Notes: a model not told the origin generated them from the sequence alone. A stretch of DNA of 64,000 nt from Bacillus sp. RO1 (GCF_012524115.1 NZ_JAAZWB010000089.1:109873-173872); one strand, 5' to 3'; counted from the first letter of the stretch, positions 8,576-18,559 are shown. A program made the numbers and translations.

Positions 8576-11281
8576 TTATGCTTTTAGCTTGTCGCGTAAT
8601 ACCATACGCAGGATACCACCGTGACGGTAGTAGTCGATTTCTACTTCGCTATCGAAACGAACAAGCGCTTCAAATTCTTTCTTGTTTCCTTCTTCGTCTG
8701 TAGCAGTAACTTTTACAAAGTCACGTGGTTTAACTGTTTCGTCAACAGCTACTTCAAACGTTTCTTTACCAGTCAAGCCAAGTACTTCTGCACTTTCGCC
8801 ATCTTTGAATTGTAAAGGTAGAACTCCCATTAGAACAAGGTTGCTACGGTGAATTCTTTCGAAGCTTTCCGCGATAACTGTTTTAATTCCAAGTAGGTTT
8901 GTTCCTTTAGCAGCCCAGTCACGGGAGCTTCCCATACCATAGTCTTTTCCAGCGATGACCATAAGGCCAGTGCCTTCTTCTTTGTACTTCATGCAAGCAT
9001 CATAAATGCTCATTACATCGCCAGTTGGCCAGTAAGTTGTCCAGCCGCCTTCTGTACCTGGAGCGATTTGGTTACGGATACGGATGTTTGCAAAAGTACC
9101 ACGCATCATTACTTCATGGTTACCACGACGAGAACCATAGGAGTTAAACTCGCGAGGAGTTACACCATTTGCTTGTAGGTATTTACCTGCAGGTGTATCT
9201 TTCCCAATGGAACCAGCTGGAGAGATGTGGTCAGTTGTCACAGAATCTGCAAATTTACCAACTACACGTAAACCTGTAAGTGGTTCTACCGTACCCGCTT
9301 CAGCAGTCAATCCTTCAAAGAACGGCGGGTTTTGAATATAAGTGGAATCATTATCCCATGAGTATAATGCCTCATCAGAAGTCTGGATTTCATTCCAGCG
9401 CTTGTTGTCATCGAATACATGCTCATATTCTCTACGGAATAGCTCTGGAGTTACCGTTGATTTAACAACTTCTTTCACTTCTGTCATAGAAGGCCAGATA
9501 TCCTTGAAGAATACATCGTTTCCATCTTTGTCTTTTCCAATTACATCATTTTGAAGGTCAACATCCACATTACCAGCAAGTGCATATGCCACAACTAGAG
9601 GTGGAGATGCAAGGTAGTTACCTTTTACAAGCGGGTGGATACGTCCTTCAAAGTTACGGTTACCAGAAAGTACAGAAGTAACAAGCAAGTCGTTTTCTGC
9701 TACTGCTTCTTCGATTTCATCCGCCAATGGACCGGAGTTACCGATACATGTCGCACAACCGTAACCTACGATGTTGAAACCTAATTGATCAAGATATGGT
9801 TGAAGTCCGGAATCGTGAAGATAACCTGTAACAACCTTTGAGCCAGGTGCTAGGGATGTTTTCACGAAGCTTGGTACTTCCAATCCTAATTCCACCGCTT
9901 TTTTCGCAACTAAACCAGCAGCGATCAATACGTATGGGTTGGATGTATTTGTACAGGAAGTAATGGATGCAATCGCAATAGATCCTGTTTTCATCGTTGT
10001 TTTCTCACCAGAAGCCAATGTCACTTCTACCTCTTTAGCAATGTCAGTAGGAGTTAAACCATAGCCCTGGTTCCCTTGTGGAGCTACTAATGCATTGCGG
10101 AAAGTTTCCTGCATCATGGATAGTGGCACAAGGTCTTGTGGACGTTTAGGTCCGGAAAGGTTTGGTTCGATTTCCCCAAGGTCGATATCTACTACATCTG
10201 TGTAGATAGGATCAGCATCAGGGCTGAAGAATAATCCGTTTGCTTTGGAGTACTCTTCTACCAATTTGATTTGCTCTTCACTGCGTCCAGTTAAACGCAT
10301 GTAATCAAGAGACTCTTCATCAACTGGGAAGAATCCACAAGTTGCTCCGTACTCAGGTGCCATGTTTGCGATTGTTGCACGGTCAGCTAGTGGTAGTTCA
10401 GATACACCAGGTCCGAAGAACTCAACGAACTTACCAACTACACCATGTTTACGCAATACTTGCGTTACTTTTAATGCTAAGTCAGTTGCAGTTGTACCGT
10501 TAGGTAGTGCACCTGTCAATTTAACCCCAACAACTTCAGGAACCGGGAAGTATGAAGGTTGGCCAAGCATTCCTGCTTCTGCTTCGATACCACCTACACC
10601 CCATCCAAGAACACCGATACCATTGATCATCGTTGTATGAGAGTCAGTACCAACAAGCGTGTCAGGGAAGGCAACATATTCGCCATTCTCTTCTACTGCG
10701 TGAACAACGTTTGCTAAATACTCAAGGTTAACTTGGTGAACGATACCAGTTGCTGGTGGAACTGCACGGTAATTGTCAAAAGATTTCTTCGCCCAGCTAA
10801 GGAATTTGTAACGTTCTGCATTACGTTCAAACTCAAGCTTCATGTTGAAGTCTAAAGAGTCAGCTGTACCAGCTTTATCAACTTGTACAGAGTGGTCAAT
10901 TACAAGATCAACCGGGATTTCAGGATTGATTTTCTGAGGATCTCCACCAACATCAGCCATTGCTTTACGTAAAGACGCAAGGTCAACTACAGCTGGAACT
11001 CCTGTGAAATCTTGAAGAATAACACGGGAAGGCTTGAATGGTACATCCACGTCCTTCTGCTCGTCTGTTCCCCATTTTGCTAAGTTTTCAACGTGCTCTT
11101 TAGTGATTACACGGCCGTCTACTTGACGTAGAACGGATTCTAATAATACTTTAATGGAGTATGGTAAGCGTGATACGTTACCAATGTTTGCTTTTTCAAG
11201 CGCTTGCAAAGAATAGTAATGATACGTTTTGCCGTTCACATCAAAAGACGTGCGGGCATTAAAAACATCTTGCTTCGTCAT
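8576..11281 (-). CDS. acnA: Aconitate hydratase AcnA (CitB)
   Basis: The 901-residue enzyme interconverts citrate and isocitrate in the TCA cycle using a 4Fe-4S cluster. Cluster cysteines are visible in SCTNTSNP (about residue 443) and [10 protein letters not shown] (about 507-511). Other aconitase signatures are [15 protein letters not shown], the swivel-domain [16 protein letters not shown] and [14 protein letters not shown]. The length is normal for the IRP/AcnA subfamily, whose members can also bind RNA when iron is low. AGGGGGTAAT precedes the ATG. The upstream region contains a CcpC-type dyad and a cre-like site, consistent with carbon-source control known for citB. Confidence 0.97.
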   Translation of the reverse strand: MTKQDVFNARTSFDVNGKTYHYYSLQALEKANIGNVSRLPYSIKVLLESVLRQVDGRVITKEHVENLAKWGTDEQKDVDVPFKPSRVILQDFTGVPAVVDLASLRKAMADVGGDPQKINPEIPVDLVIDHSVQVDKAGTADSLDFNMKLEFERNAERYKFLSWAKKSFDNYRAVPPATGIVHQVNLEYLANVVHAVEENGEYVAFPDTLVGTDSHTTMINGIGVLGWGVGGIEAEAGMLGQPSYFPVPEVVGVKLTGALPNGTTATDLALKVTQVLRKHGVVGKFVEFFGPGVSELPLADRATIANMAPEYGATCGFFPVDEESLDYMRLTGRSEEQIKLVEEYSKANGLFFSPDADPIYTDVVDIDLGEIEPNLSGPKRPQDLVPLSMMQETFRNALVAPQGNQGYGLTPTDIAKEVEVTLASGEKTTMKTGSIAIASITSCTNTSNPYVLIAAGLVAKKAVELGLEVPSFVKTSLAPGSKVVTGYLHDSGLQPYLDQLGFNIVGYGCATCIGNSGPLADEIEEAVAENDLLVTSVLSGNRNFEGRIHPLVKGNYLASPPLVVAYALAGNVDVDLQNDVIGKDKDGNDVFFKDIWPSMTEVKEVVKSTVTPELFRREYEHVFDDNKRWNEIQTSDEALYSWDNDSTYIQNPPFFEGLTAEAGTVEPLTGLRVVGKFADSVTTDHISPAGSIGKDTPAGKYLQANGVTPREFNSYGSRRGNHEVMMRGTFANIRIRNQIAPGTEGGWTTYWPTGDVMSIYDACMKYKEEGTGLMVIAGKDYGMGSSRDWAAKGTNLLGIKTVIAESFERIHRSNLVLMGVLPLQFKDGESAEVLGLTGKETFEVAVDETVKPRDFVKVTATDEEGNKKEFEALVRFDSEVEIDYYRHGGILRMVLRDKLKA

Positions 11282-11364
11282 ATGTATTACCCCCTGCTAC
11301 TCATAGTTTAATAGGACCTCGCTATGAACAATTAATAGGCATTGAAAAACAAGCTTTCTTCTTA

Positions 11365-11381
11365 GTGGAAAGCGTTTGCGA
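11365..11381 (-). promoter_or_regulatory. Candidate cre site (CcpA) upstream of acnA
   Basis: The sequence GTGGAAAGCGTTTGCGA contains the core GAAAGCGTTTNC and departs from the cre consensus at two outer positions. It lies about 85 nt before the acnA start codon. CcpA repression of citB is known in B. subtilis; binding here is inferred. Confidence 0.5.
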
Positions 11382-11493
11382 ATGTTTTTCTTTGAGACAA
11401 ATTTCGAGTTGTTTCTCCCACCGAATAGTCCTTACAATATTATCTTAATACAACATTTCTCATAAGTAAATATCAATAAAGTTATCAAATCAC

Positions 11494-11508
11494 ATAAGTT
11501 ACGCTTAT
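11494..11508 (-). promoter_or_regulatory. CcpC-type dyad upstream of acnA
   Basis: The sequence ATAAGTTACGCTTAT fits the CcpC operator pattern ATAA, 7 nt, TTAT exactly. CcpC is the citrate-responsive LysR regulator of citB in B. subtilis. The dyad lies about 213 nt before the start codon, so the transcript start would have to lie well upstream of the gene. Confidence 0.5.
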
Positions 11509-11577
11509 CTTTCATAATATTCCACAAATACATGACGTTCAAACCTCAGGAGAAACTATAAATGGAGGTGAAGCAAA

Positions 11578-11727
11578 GTGGCAAAAAGAAAATCGAATCA
11601 TGTCATTGAAGGGATGAATAGTGCCAGCGGACAGGGCAAAGGTGCCGGGTACAATGAGGAACTTTCCAATGAGCCTTTGACAGAAGCACAAAAGCAGAAT
11701 AATAAAAAACGTAAGAAGAATCAGTAA
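11578..11727 (+). CDS. sspO: Small acid-soluble spore protein O
   Basis: A GTG-started frame encodes 49 residues beginning [19 protein letters not shown] and ending in a Lys-rich tail KKRKKNQ, matching SspO (formerly CotK) of the spore core. GGAGGTG lies 8 nt before the GTG. It is divergent from acnA as in B. subtilis. Unlike B. subtilis, sspP does not follow directly: about 900 bp with a repeat array and an opposing gene lie between them. Confidence 0.9.
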   Translation: MAKRKSNHVIEGMNSASGQGKGAGYNEELSNEPLTEAQKQNNKKRKKNQ

Positions 11728-11837
11728 TAGTACTTAATGTGGAATCAACTCTACTTCTGTAGGGTTGGTTTTTTTGTATTCGTTACTTGGTGATCTCTCT
11801 TCATCAATAATGAGGTGTAGAGTAGTTGCAAAACTCA

Positions 11838-12050
11838 AATGTCCGAAGATATTGTATATTTGACCGAAGTTTTGGTGAAAGTGACCGAATATTCTGGGAA
11901 ATTGTCCAAAGTTTTTCGAAAAGTGACCGAACGAAATTTCTAATTGGCCGAACACCCAGTAAAAGTTGTCCAAACTACCCCTATTAATTGTCCGAACTTC
12001 TCATAATTCCATCGTTTTTTGACCGAAGATTGAACTAAAGTGACCGAACC
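11838..12050 (-). repeat. Ten-unit TTCGGTCA array 1 with 21-22 bp spacing
   Basis: On the plus strand, octamers of the form TGACCGAA, TGTCCGAA or close variants begin at 11840, 11861, 11882, 11903, 11924, 11945, 11967, 11989, 12020 and 12041. Spacings are 21, 21, 21, 21, 21, 22, 22, 31 and 21. Sequence between octamers varies. It lies between the converging sspO and a minus-strand gene. A second copy with the same layout in opposite orientation is at 18925-19136. Confidence 0.9.
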
Positions 12051-12238
12051 ATGTTCAACACTAAATTAGAAGACGTTTTTTCGTCCTTTACCAGCATTTT
12101 CTCCTCAATTCCTACCAAAAGACCATCAATATCCTATCCGTATTAACATCCACTCCACATCAACACAAAAAAACCAACCTAAAACCCAAACTACCGGTTC
12201 AAGGTTGGCCTAAACATGGCCTCACACAATACAACCTT

Positions 12239-12505
12239 CTACTCCAACGTATTCCCTTCCCCTTGCTGCATCAGGCGTTGAAGATCCGCTTGAAATTGCA
12301 TGAGTTGCGGTCGTTGTGTTTCGGATGCTACCTCTAGGGCATTGTTGATCTGTTCCATCGCTTCGTTTACTTCATTTTCTAATCGTTTGAAATCGTGCCC
12401 GTAATTTGGATCATTTCTGACAATTGCTTCGTACACATCTCTCGCTTGTTCTGTTCCTTGTTGCGCTGCTTGGAAAGCTTGCTGTTTATCTTTATGATAT
12501 GGCAT
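12239..12505 (-). CDS. Small helical hypothetical protein
   Basis: The 88-residue protein is soluble, Gln/Glu-rich and predicted helical throughout, with NEVNEAMEQINNALEVASETQ and QLMQFQADLQRLMQQGE at the end. The composition resembles small spore-associated or DUF2524-like proteins, but I cannot assign a family. AGGAGCGAAAAG precedes the ATG, so it is very likely translated. It sits between sspO and sspP on the opposite strand, which breaks the usual sspO-sspP pairing. A spore role would fit the location but is speculation. Confidence 0.7.
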   Translation of the reverse strand: MPYHKDKQQAFQAAQQGTEQARDVYEAIVRNDPNYGHDFKRLENEVNEAMEQINNALEVASETQRPQLMQFQADLQRLMQQGEGNTLE

Positions 12506-12640
12506 ATCTTTTCGCTCCTTTAGGTCAAAGTAAATAATAGCTCTACCTATACTGCCCGAACAAATGAAAAATATACCTCAGACAGTTGAGCATAAACCTG
12601 TCCATTTTTCAAAAACTATAAGCAAAGGAGGAGATAAACA

Positions 12641-12784
12641 ATGAACAAGAACAGTCATAAAGATATGGTCAGAAACCAGCCTAAAGATAATCAATCAGGC
12701 CAACCCGCACCTTTAAGCGGATCTCATAAAGTGAAAAACCGCCAGCATACCCGCCAAAAGCATAATTCTAGCCACGATATGTAA
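12641..12784 (+). CDS. sspP: Small acid-soluble spore protein P
   Basis: A 47-residue frame starts [18 protein letters not shown] and ends in [26 protein letters not shown] His/Lys-rich sequence, matching SspP (formerly CotL). GGAGGAG lies 8 nt before the ATG. Its last 17 nt overlap the end of selA, which runs the other way. In B. subtilis the gene belongs to the sspO-sspP unit; here it marks the left boundary of the 24-kb segment that interrupts the conserved order. Confidence 0.88.
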   Translation: MNKNSHKDMVRNQPKDNQSGQPAPLSGSHKVKNRQHTRQKHNSSHDM

Positions 12785-14165
12785 GCTCGATTTTACGAAA
12801 AGCATCAGCTAGCTTAGGTATTTCCCCTTGTGTAATAGTTCGGAAATCCAGAATCACCTGTTGATCTTGGACACGGACTACTATACTTGGGGTCCCTTTT
12901 CTTAATTCGTCTGCTAGAGCCTGCGCAGAAAGGGACTCAGCGTTTACCTTAACCGCAATGGATGGCAGAGTCACATCAGGCATGGTTCCTCCGCCTACCA
13001 TTGACTCGACATCATAAATTTCCCATTTAAATAATTCCAACTCTTTCACGGAATCCAGGAAAATCATGGCCTTCTCAAGAACCTCTTGTGGGGTGAGAAG
13101 CATATCTCTCACAACAGGAATACTTTCAGCTTTGTTATTAGCGTATGCATGGATCGTCGCTTCTAAAGCAGCAAAGCTCATTTTATCCACCCTTAGTACC
13201 CGTGCTAATTGATGTCTTTTGAGTTGTTCAATCAGTTCTTTCTTGCCAGCAATAATTCCTACTTGAGGGCCACCTAATAGCTTATCTCCACTAAAGGATA
13301 CAAGATCGACTCCGGTTTGCAGCACCTTTTTTACGACAGGTTCTTCTCCGATCCCCTTTGCCGAAAAATCAAAAAGCACACCGCTTCCTAAGTCTTCATA
13401 GACAACTAATTTTTCTTGCCTTTGTTTTAGACTTACAAGCTCCTCTGTTGAAACAGATTGGGTAAATCCAATTATTTTAAAATTGCTTGTATGTACTTTT
13501 AGTATCATCGCTGTCTCGTCACTCAAAGCTTGTTCATAATCTTTTAAATGAGTTTTATTTGTGGTTCCTACCTCTACAAGTTTGGCACCGCTCTCTTCCA
13601 TAATAGAACTGATCCGAAAAGACCCTCCGATTTCCACTAGTTGGCCCCTTGAAACAATCACTTCTTTTCCTTTACCAAATGCATTCAGAATCAGAAATAC
13701 AGCCGCTGCGTTATTGTTTACCACGATCGCTGCTTCTGCCCCTGTAACATCTTTTATTAAATCTTCCACGAGATCGTGCCTAGAGCCCCGTTTTCCAGAA
13801 TATATATCAAACTCAAGATTGGAATAGTTCTCCGCAACTTCTATCACTCTGTTTATTGCCTCTCTGCTTAACCTAGCACGACCTAAATTGGTGTGTAGGA
13901 TGGTGCCTGTTGCATTGATAACAGAGTGAAGGCTTGGTTGACTTTTTGTTTTTAATATCTTCTCAATTTCATCCCAAATGAAGAAAGTAAGATTTTTATC
14001 TATGTGCTGTCCATTTTTCACTTTATTTCTTACCACATCTAATGCCTGCCTGATTACTGAAGTAAGTACAGTTTCATCTAGATTGTACTTTTTGCCTAGG
14101 AGCAAAAATGTATGTTGGTTTTTTAATTCATGAACGGGGGGGATTTTACGTAAAATATCTTTCAT
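12768..14165 (-). CDS. selA: L-seryl-tRNA(Sec) selenium transferase
   Basis: SelA uses pyridoxal phosphate to convert Ser-tRNA-Sec to Sec-tRNA-Sec with selenophosphate. The 465-residue product has the normal length. Motifs are [27 protein letters not shown], and the PLP lysine Lys295 in [18 protein letters not shown] follows. Upstream in-frame GTG at 14174 is possible, but AAAAGGTG is best placed for the ATG at 14165. It lies 79 nt downstream of the SelW-like selenoprotein gene on the same strand, separated by a terminator. Its 3' end overlaps convergent sspP by 17 nt. Confidence 0.96.
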   Translation of the reverse strand: MKDILRKIPPVHELKNQHTFLLLGKKYNLDETVLTSVIRQALDVVRNKVKNGQHIDKNLTFFIWDEIEKILKTKSQPSLHSVINATGTILHTNLGRARLSREAINRVIEVAENYSNLEFDIYSGKRGSRHDLVEDLIKDVTGAEAAIVVNNNAAAVFLILNAFGKGKEVIVSRGQLVEIGGSFRISSIMEESGAKLVEVGTTNKTHLKDYEQALSDETAMILKVHTSNFKIIGFTQSVSTEELVSLKQRQEKLVVYEDLGSGVLFDFSAKGIGEEPVVKKVLQTGVDLVSFSGDKLLGGPQVGIIAGKKELIEQLKRHQLARVLRVDKMSFAALEATIHAYANNKAESIPVVRDMLLTPQEVLEKAMIFLDSVKELELFKWEIYDVESMVGGGTMPDVTLPSIAVKVNAESLSAQALADELRKGTPSIVVRVQDQQVILDFRTITQGEIPKLADAFRKIELTYRG

Positions 14166-14214
14166 ATTTTTCACCTTTTCCGATAAATCATTTTACTATT
14201 ATACCTTACGGAAA

Positions 14215-14246
14215 ACGTAAAAGAGAAGGGTCGCCCCTTCCCTCTT
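14215..14246 (-). terminator. Terminator after the SelW-like gene
   Basis: On the minus strand GAAGGG, loop GCGA, CCCTTC forms the core with AAGAG / TCTT outside and two bulged G, then TTTTA. It overlaps the stop codon of the SelW-like gene and may only partly stop transcription into selA. Confidence 0.6.
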
Positions 14247-14484
14247 ACTTGTTTTCCAATTGTGCAATAATGTCTTCTGCTTTAGGGAATACACCTGTCT
14301 CTTTTTTGGAATAAATGTTTTCCCCATTAACCGATACTTCAAATTTTCCACCGGAACTAGGAATTAGTTCCATGGACGAAATGTCAGAACGGAAATGTGT
14401 GAATAGTGATTCCGCGAAACTCGCGGCTTTTGGCGCGTAGTTTCACTGCATGCAAAATTCGATTGATACCTTGAAATTGCTCAT
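14245..14484 (-). CDS. SelW-like (Rdx family) selenoprotein with in-frame UGA
   Basis: Reading through one TGA at 14443-14445 gives 79 residues: MSNFKVSIEFCMQ, selenocysteine 14, then NYAPKAASFAESL and the Rdx-type half SSGGKFEVSVNGENIYSKKETGVFP. The Cys11-x-x-Sec14 pair replaces the CxxC of SelW/Rdx thioredoxin-like proteins, whose role is thought to be thiol redox chemistry. AGGAGG lies 7 nt before the ATG. A hairpin begins inside the UGA codon. Without readthrough only 13 residues would be made, and the downstream frame is fully conserved in character. It is divergent from selD and upstream of selA. Ordinary gene callers would miss it. Confidence 0.88.
14416..14445 (-). promoter_or_regulatory. 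Bacterial SECIS-like hairpin in the SelW-like gene
   Basis: Starting at the G of the UGA codon, the minus strand reads GAAACT, a bulged A, CGCG, an 8-nt loop CCAAAAGC, CGCG and AGTTTC. This gives a 10-bp stem with one bulge right after the UGA, the placement required for SelB-dependent selenocysteine insertion in bacteria. Confidence 0.75.
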
Positions 14485-14650
14485 GATTTTTCCTCCTATG
14501 CAAGTTTTCACTACGATGACCAAGATATTCCTTCTCAGTCACTAGTACTATCATAGTACATCTACTATCTTTTCGCAAAATTCAAATCTTTATCACTGGA
14601 TAAGTGTTAAAAGTAGGAATATACTTTAATGTAGACAGGAGGTGGGTATA

Positions 14651-15715
14651 ATGACTGAACACGAAAAAGTTCGTTTAACATCACTATCGACGAAAGCTGG
14701 CTGAGGATGCAAACTTGGTCCTAGTGACCTCGCGCAAGTTTTGCGTGACTTACCTGCAAATAACCACGATCCTAATTTATTGGTTGGCTTTAGCACTTCT
14801 GATGATGCCGGTGTTTATAAAATTAACGATGAGATAGCCATGATTCAAACGCTCGATTATTTCACACCGGTTGTGGATGATCCTTACATGTTTGGACAGA
14901 TTGCTGCTGCCAATGCATTGAGTGATGTTTATGCGATGGGAGGCACTCCAAAAACAGCTCTAAATATTGTCGGATATCCAATTAAGAAATTGGGTCCCGA
15001 TATTCTACACGCCATCCTATCTGGTGCATTGGACAAAGTGAAGGAAGCTGGTGCAGTCATTGTTGGCGGACATTCCATTGATGATCAGGAGCCAAAGTTC
15101 GGCTTATCCGTTACAGGTTTTGCCCATCCAGAACAGATATGGAAGAATACCGGTGCACGCCCTGGGGATGCACTAGTATTGACAAAGCCAATCGGGGTAG
15201 GCATTCTTACTACCGCTATCAAAAGGGAAAAAGCAACTGATGCACAAATTACTCTTGTAACAGAGACCATGGCGTCCCTAAACAAACATGCAGCTGAAAC
15301 GTTGAAACAATTCAGCCCGAATGCTGTGACAGACGTTACAGGCTTTGGCCTTTTAGGTCATGCGGGTGAAATCGCTCGTGGAAGCGGCGTAAGCTTACAT
15401 ATCGACCTGAAAAAGGTGCCTGTATTGACTGGATCATATGAGTTGGCAGAAGACGGTGTCATACCAGGAGGATCTAAATCCAACCATCAATGGCTAACTA
15501 GCGATGTCCATTACCATAATTCCGTCACTCTACATGAACAACTTGTATTGTGTGATGCGATCACTTCAGGAGGCTTACTTGTAAGCATGCCAGTATCTGA
15601 AGCATATCAATATGTAAGTAAATTGAAAGAGCAGGATGTGCTTGCTGCAATTATTGGATCTGTTTCAGAAAAAAGAGAAAAATGTATTTATGTAAACAAA
15701 AACGGAGCTAGCTGA
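14651..15715 (+). CDS. selD: Selenide, water dikinase SelD, itself a selenoprotein
   Basis: SelD makes selenophosphate from selenide and ATP for SelA. From an ATG preceded by AGGAGGTGGG, the frame reads MTEHEKVRLTSLSTKAG, then TGA at codon 18, then GCKLGPSDLAQVLRDL. The family has Cys or Sec at this active-site position (G-C/U-G-C-K), so UGA is read as selenocysteine. The 354-residue product has the normal length. Other motifs are GFSTSDDAGVYKI, VGGHSIDDQEPKFGLSV and VTDVTGFGLLGHAGEIA. Automatic calling from an internal TTG or GTG near 14741 would lose the catalytic loop. It is divergent from the SelW-like gene and converges on selB. Confidence 0.95.
14702..14744 (+). promoter_or_regulatory. 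Bacterial SECIS-like hairpin in selD
   Basis: Four nucleotides after the UGA, GCAAACTTG (14709-14717) pairs with CAAGTTTTGC (14735-14744, one bulged T). An upper stem GTC / GAC closes the loop CTAGT. Size and distance fit a bacterial SECIS. Confidence 0.75.
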
Positions 15716-15737
15716 ATACTTCAGTAGCTCCGTTTTC
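15698..15737. terminator. Bidirectional terminator between selD and selB
   Basis: ACGGAGCTA / TAGCTCCGT is extended inside by CTGAA / TTCAG and flanked by A-run and T-run. It contains the selD stop codon. Confidence 0.85.
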
Positions 15738-15739
15738 CA

Positions 15740-17620
15740 TTATATCCAATACCTAACAGAGTCCTCTCTTTTCGTGATCTGTAACGCATCTAATAATTCA
15801 ATATAAGGTATTAAATATTTGCGCGACAAACCGAGTACCTCTTTTACCCCGCTCAGCTCTAATTTTTCTGGATATACCTTCTTTAATTTCGTGATGGAAT
15901 CGTCTACATGTTGCACACTAACTAGATGCTTGTCATCCAACGAATACATCCTTTTCTGCTTGATGAGGTAATGTTGAAGTTCACGCAACTCTTTTTCAGG
16001 AAGTTCCGCCGCCCGTCCATATTCCAAATATGGCTGAGGAGTAAGACCGTCTCCTTCCAAACGCGACAAAACCTGTTCCATCCTTTTTTTCCAAGAAGGA
16101 GGAAAGTGAGGTTCAAAGCCAGCCTCAAACAACAAACTTTCCTGTCGCATTATCTTCCGGTCATCTTGAAGTGATTGAAGAACATATTCTACTAAATCTT
16201 TGGGTACCGAATTTGTAAAGTGTGAAAGTAATTCCGCTTTTGCCACTCCCGCTTTTAAAGGATAGTGTTTATGAAAATCACGGATATAGTTCAATACTTG
16301 TTGTAAAATGGCTTTTACATCTACCAGACCTGAAATGTAATTTTCTGTAATTCTGATCAATTTTCCAGCTTCTAATAATGAACCTAACTCCTTTAAACTT
16401 AAGCCGGTTTGTTTTTGTAGTTCATTGATTTCTAACAGTTTATTTTTATTTAGTGCTTGGTAAACTCTTTCTTCTGGGCTCCCTTCTTTCACTTTTTGAA
16501 GTGTTCGTATCGTGTTTTGTCCAAATTTATATTTAGAACCTTTTGCTTGAATAACCCAACCACCACCGACTGTTTCAACTGGAGTCGGTCTTCTAATGAT
16601 TAACCTGTCTCCTCTTTTTACTGTGATTTTTTCTTCTAATCGCAACTGACACAGTACTTCTTCATGCGAATCTTGATAATCATTTCGATCAAAAAATATA
16701 ATTTTTCCCATTACTTCAGCAGTTCCTATATGTACTTTCAATATACTTCTTTGCTTGATTGGATATTGAAGCTTCTTAATAAATGTTAAACATACATCAA
16801 TGGTATCAGTTGGATCATATGTTTGAGAATGAACAAGCACATCTCCTCGATTGATATCTGCAGCACTTATATTAGGAAGGTTCACAGCAACTCGCTGACC
16901 CGCCATTGCTTTTTCAACCATTTTACTGTGCACTTGCAACTGCCTTGCTTTTACAGGTATTTCAGAAGGAAGAATTTGAAGCTCGTCATCTGTATGTATC
17001 AACCCCTCCATAATCGTTCCCCGGACAACCGTCCCTTGCCCTTTAATAGTGAATACCTGATCAATCGGCAAGCGAAACTCTCCACTTTCCTGCTTGACTG
17101 TAATATTTTTTAATTGATCTAAAATCGTGTCCTTCAACTCATCAATGCCAATATTTTTTGTACTGTCCATAAAGACAACTGGCGCATGTTGAAATACGGA
17201 ACCCTCTAACTCATCCATTATTTCTTCTTTAACAAGCTCCAAAAATTCTTCTTCCACTTTATCTTTTTTGGTTATAGCGATTATTCCTTTTTGAATTTGC
17301 AGGAATTTAACAATTTCCAGATGTTCTCTCGTTTGTGGCATTACCCCTTCATCTGCAGCGACAACCAATATGACCAGGTCAATTCCAGATACCCCTGCAA
17401 TCATCTGCCGAATGAATCGTTCATGCCCTGGCACATCAATAATAGATAAAAGGGAGCCATCAGCCATATTAAGAGGTGCATAACCGAGCTCAATGGATAT
17501 CTGTCTCTCCTTCTCTTCTTTCAGTCTATCCGTATCCACTCCAGTCAGAGCTTTCGTCAGCGTGGTCTTGCCGTGATCAATATGCCCTGCCATTCCAATT
17601 GTATAGTGCTTATCAGTCAA
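15740..17620 (-). CDS. selB: Selenocysteine-specific elongation factor SelB
   Basis: SelB is the GTPase that carries Sec-tRNA-Sec to the ribosome at UGA codons followed by a SECIS hairpin. The 626-residue product has the G1 motif GHIDHGKTT (about residues 11-19), DVPGHERF, and the base-specificity motif [11 protein letters not shown]-Tu-like domains II-III follow, with the C-terminal winged-helix repeats that bind SECIS RNA. TTG at 17620 is preferred because AGGTGAGGGG precedes it; GTG at 17629 has no ribosome site. The start overlaps the end of the GerPF-like gene by 8 nt, suggesting translational coupling. Confidence 0.94.
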   Translation of the reverse strand: MTDKHYTIGMAGHIDHGKTTLTKALTGVDTDRLKEEKERQISIELGYAPLNMADGSLLSIIDVPGHERFIRQMIAGVSGIDLVILVVAADEGVMPQTREHLEIVKFLQIQKGIIAITKKDKVEEEFLELVKEEIMDELEGSVFQHAPVVFMDSTKNIGIDELKDTILDQLKNITVKQESGEFRLPIDQVFTIKGQGTVVRGTIMEGLIHTDDELQILPSEIPVKARQLQVHSKMVEKAMAGQRVAVNLPNISAADINRGDVLVHSQTYDPTDTIDVCLTFIKKLQYPIKQRSILKVHIGTAEVMGKIIFFDRNDYQDSHEEVLCQLRLEEKITVKRGDRLIIRRPTPVETVGGGWVIQAKGSKYKFGQNTIRTLQKVKEGSPEERVYQALNKNKLLEINELQKQTGLSLKELGSLLEAGKLIRITENYISGLVDVKAILQQVLNYIRDFHKHYPLKAGVAKAELLSHFTNSVPKDLVEYVLQSLQDDRKIMRQESLLFEAGFEPHFPPSWKKRMEQVLSRLEGDGLTPQPYLEYGRAAELPEKELRELQHYLIKQKRMYSLDDKHLVSVQHVDDSITKLKKVYPEKLELSGVKEVLGLSRKYLIPYIELLDALQITKREDSVRYWI

Positions 17621-17840
17621 ACCCCTCACCTATTTCATCATTTATTTCTACGTTTTTCTTTCCGCATACATTTACGACACTAATCTTAGTAAAGGTCTTG
17701 ATGCATTGTCCAAGATTTCCTGAACCCGATCCAGTTACACCAGTTTCCTCAGCAATTGGAGAAACTTTAAAGATATTCCCGAAGTTTACCACTCCGCCAT
17801 TGACCTCTTTAATTACTACTTTATTAATAAAGCATGCCAT
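17613..17840 (-). CDS. GerPA/GerPF-like spore germination family protein
   Basis: The 75-residue protein has the GerP pattern: a short strand, NGGVVNFGNIFKVSP at about 15-29, then TGSGSGNLGQCIKT. GerPA/GerPF proteins help germinants pass the spore coat. It differs from typical GerPF by having two or three Cys and a shortened tail. AGGGAG lies 8 nt before the ATG; a GTG 9 nt upstream is a worse fit. The stop codon overlaps the selB start, so it appears to be the promoter-proximal gene of a selB transcript, an unexpected partner. Confidence 0.75.
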   Translation of the reverse strand: MACFINKVVIKEVNGGVVNFGNIFKVSPIAEETGVTGSGSGNLGQCIKTFTKISVVNVCGKKNVEINDEIGEGFD

Positions 17841-17902
17841 CTCTATCACTCCCTAATATGATAGCGTATGATAGCATGTTTATGCTTGTATAGGTGGACG
17901 TC

Positions 17903-18394
17903 CTATTTTCTATAGTGTTGTTTCAAGTATTGTTGCCACTCTTCTTCCGTCCAAGCTGTATGCTTATTTTCTTGCAAAAATCCCTTTTTCCATTGTCTTT
18001 TGATGTTTGCTACCTCATTTGCCTGGATACTGCTTTGATTGAGCGCTTTCGCACGGATATCGTCCCAGTCAGGTTTTCGATCTTCAGGGGGCCGCGATAA
18101 AAAAGGGTCAAAAATTATCTTTATTGCTAATATAAATAACATGAAACAAAGGATTATCTTCACAAAAGTATGTATCGGGATAAAAAGGACTATTAGAGTG
18201 CACACCACCAAAACAGTCCATATCTTTCCGCTCAAATTCTTCATTATCTTCCTTTTAACTTGACTGCTGTTCTGTACTTGAGTCTCGTATTTATTTTCTA
18301 TTTCACAATCCACACAATATACTTCAATTTCTTGAGTGGCTCTATGATAACGCTCAACGAGAGCTTTTTTATGCTTTGTACAATACTGGTCCAA
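17903..18394 (-). CDS. Hypothetical membrane protein with N-terminal zinc-ribbon-like motif
   Basis: The 163-residue protein starts with CTKHKK and CVDCEIE (Cys5, His8, Cys27, Cys30), a B-box or zinc-ribbon-like arrangement. Two closely spaced membrane helices follow (about residues 58-92) and then a charged soluble tail ending in WTEEEWQQYLKQHYRK. I do not recognise a characterised family. GGAGGAAC precedes the ATG. It may be a small membrane-tethered zinc protein; no function is proposed. It stands alone between the GerPF-like gene and a 49-residue gene. Confidence 0.7.
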   Translation of the reverse strand: MDQYCTKHKKALVERYHRATQEIEVYCVDCEIENKYETQVQNSSQVKRKIMKNLSGKIWTVLVVCTLIVLFIPIHTFVKIILCFMLFILAIKIIFDPFLSRPPEDRKPDWDDIRAKALNQSSIQANEVANIKRQWKKGFLQENKHTAWTEEEWQQYLKQHYRK

Positions 18395-18559
18395 ATTGTT
18401 CCTCCATTAAAATAGTCTTTAATTATAATTATACCAATCAATTTGGAAAACTTGAAATGAAACTACGGTAGAACGCAAAAGAAGCGTAAACCAATAGTGG
18501 ATACGCTTCTCCCTTCTTGCTTTTCCATTATGTAGGATTGCAAGATTTTTATTTGGATG

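Noticed and set aside
11734..11973. 79-codon frame with FGQ/FGH heptads over repeat array 1
   Set aside because: The heptads come from the 21-bp spacing of the octamers. The array continues past the frame and its 22-, 31- and 32-bp steps break the frame. No ribosome site.
14702..14704. TGA in selD as a nonsense mutation
   Set aside because: It lies at the known Cys/Sec active-site position, a hairpin follows, and all Sec machinery is present.
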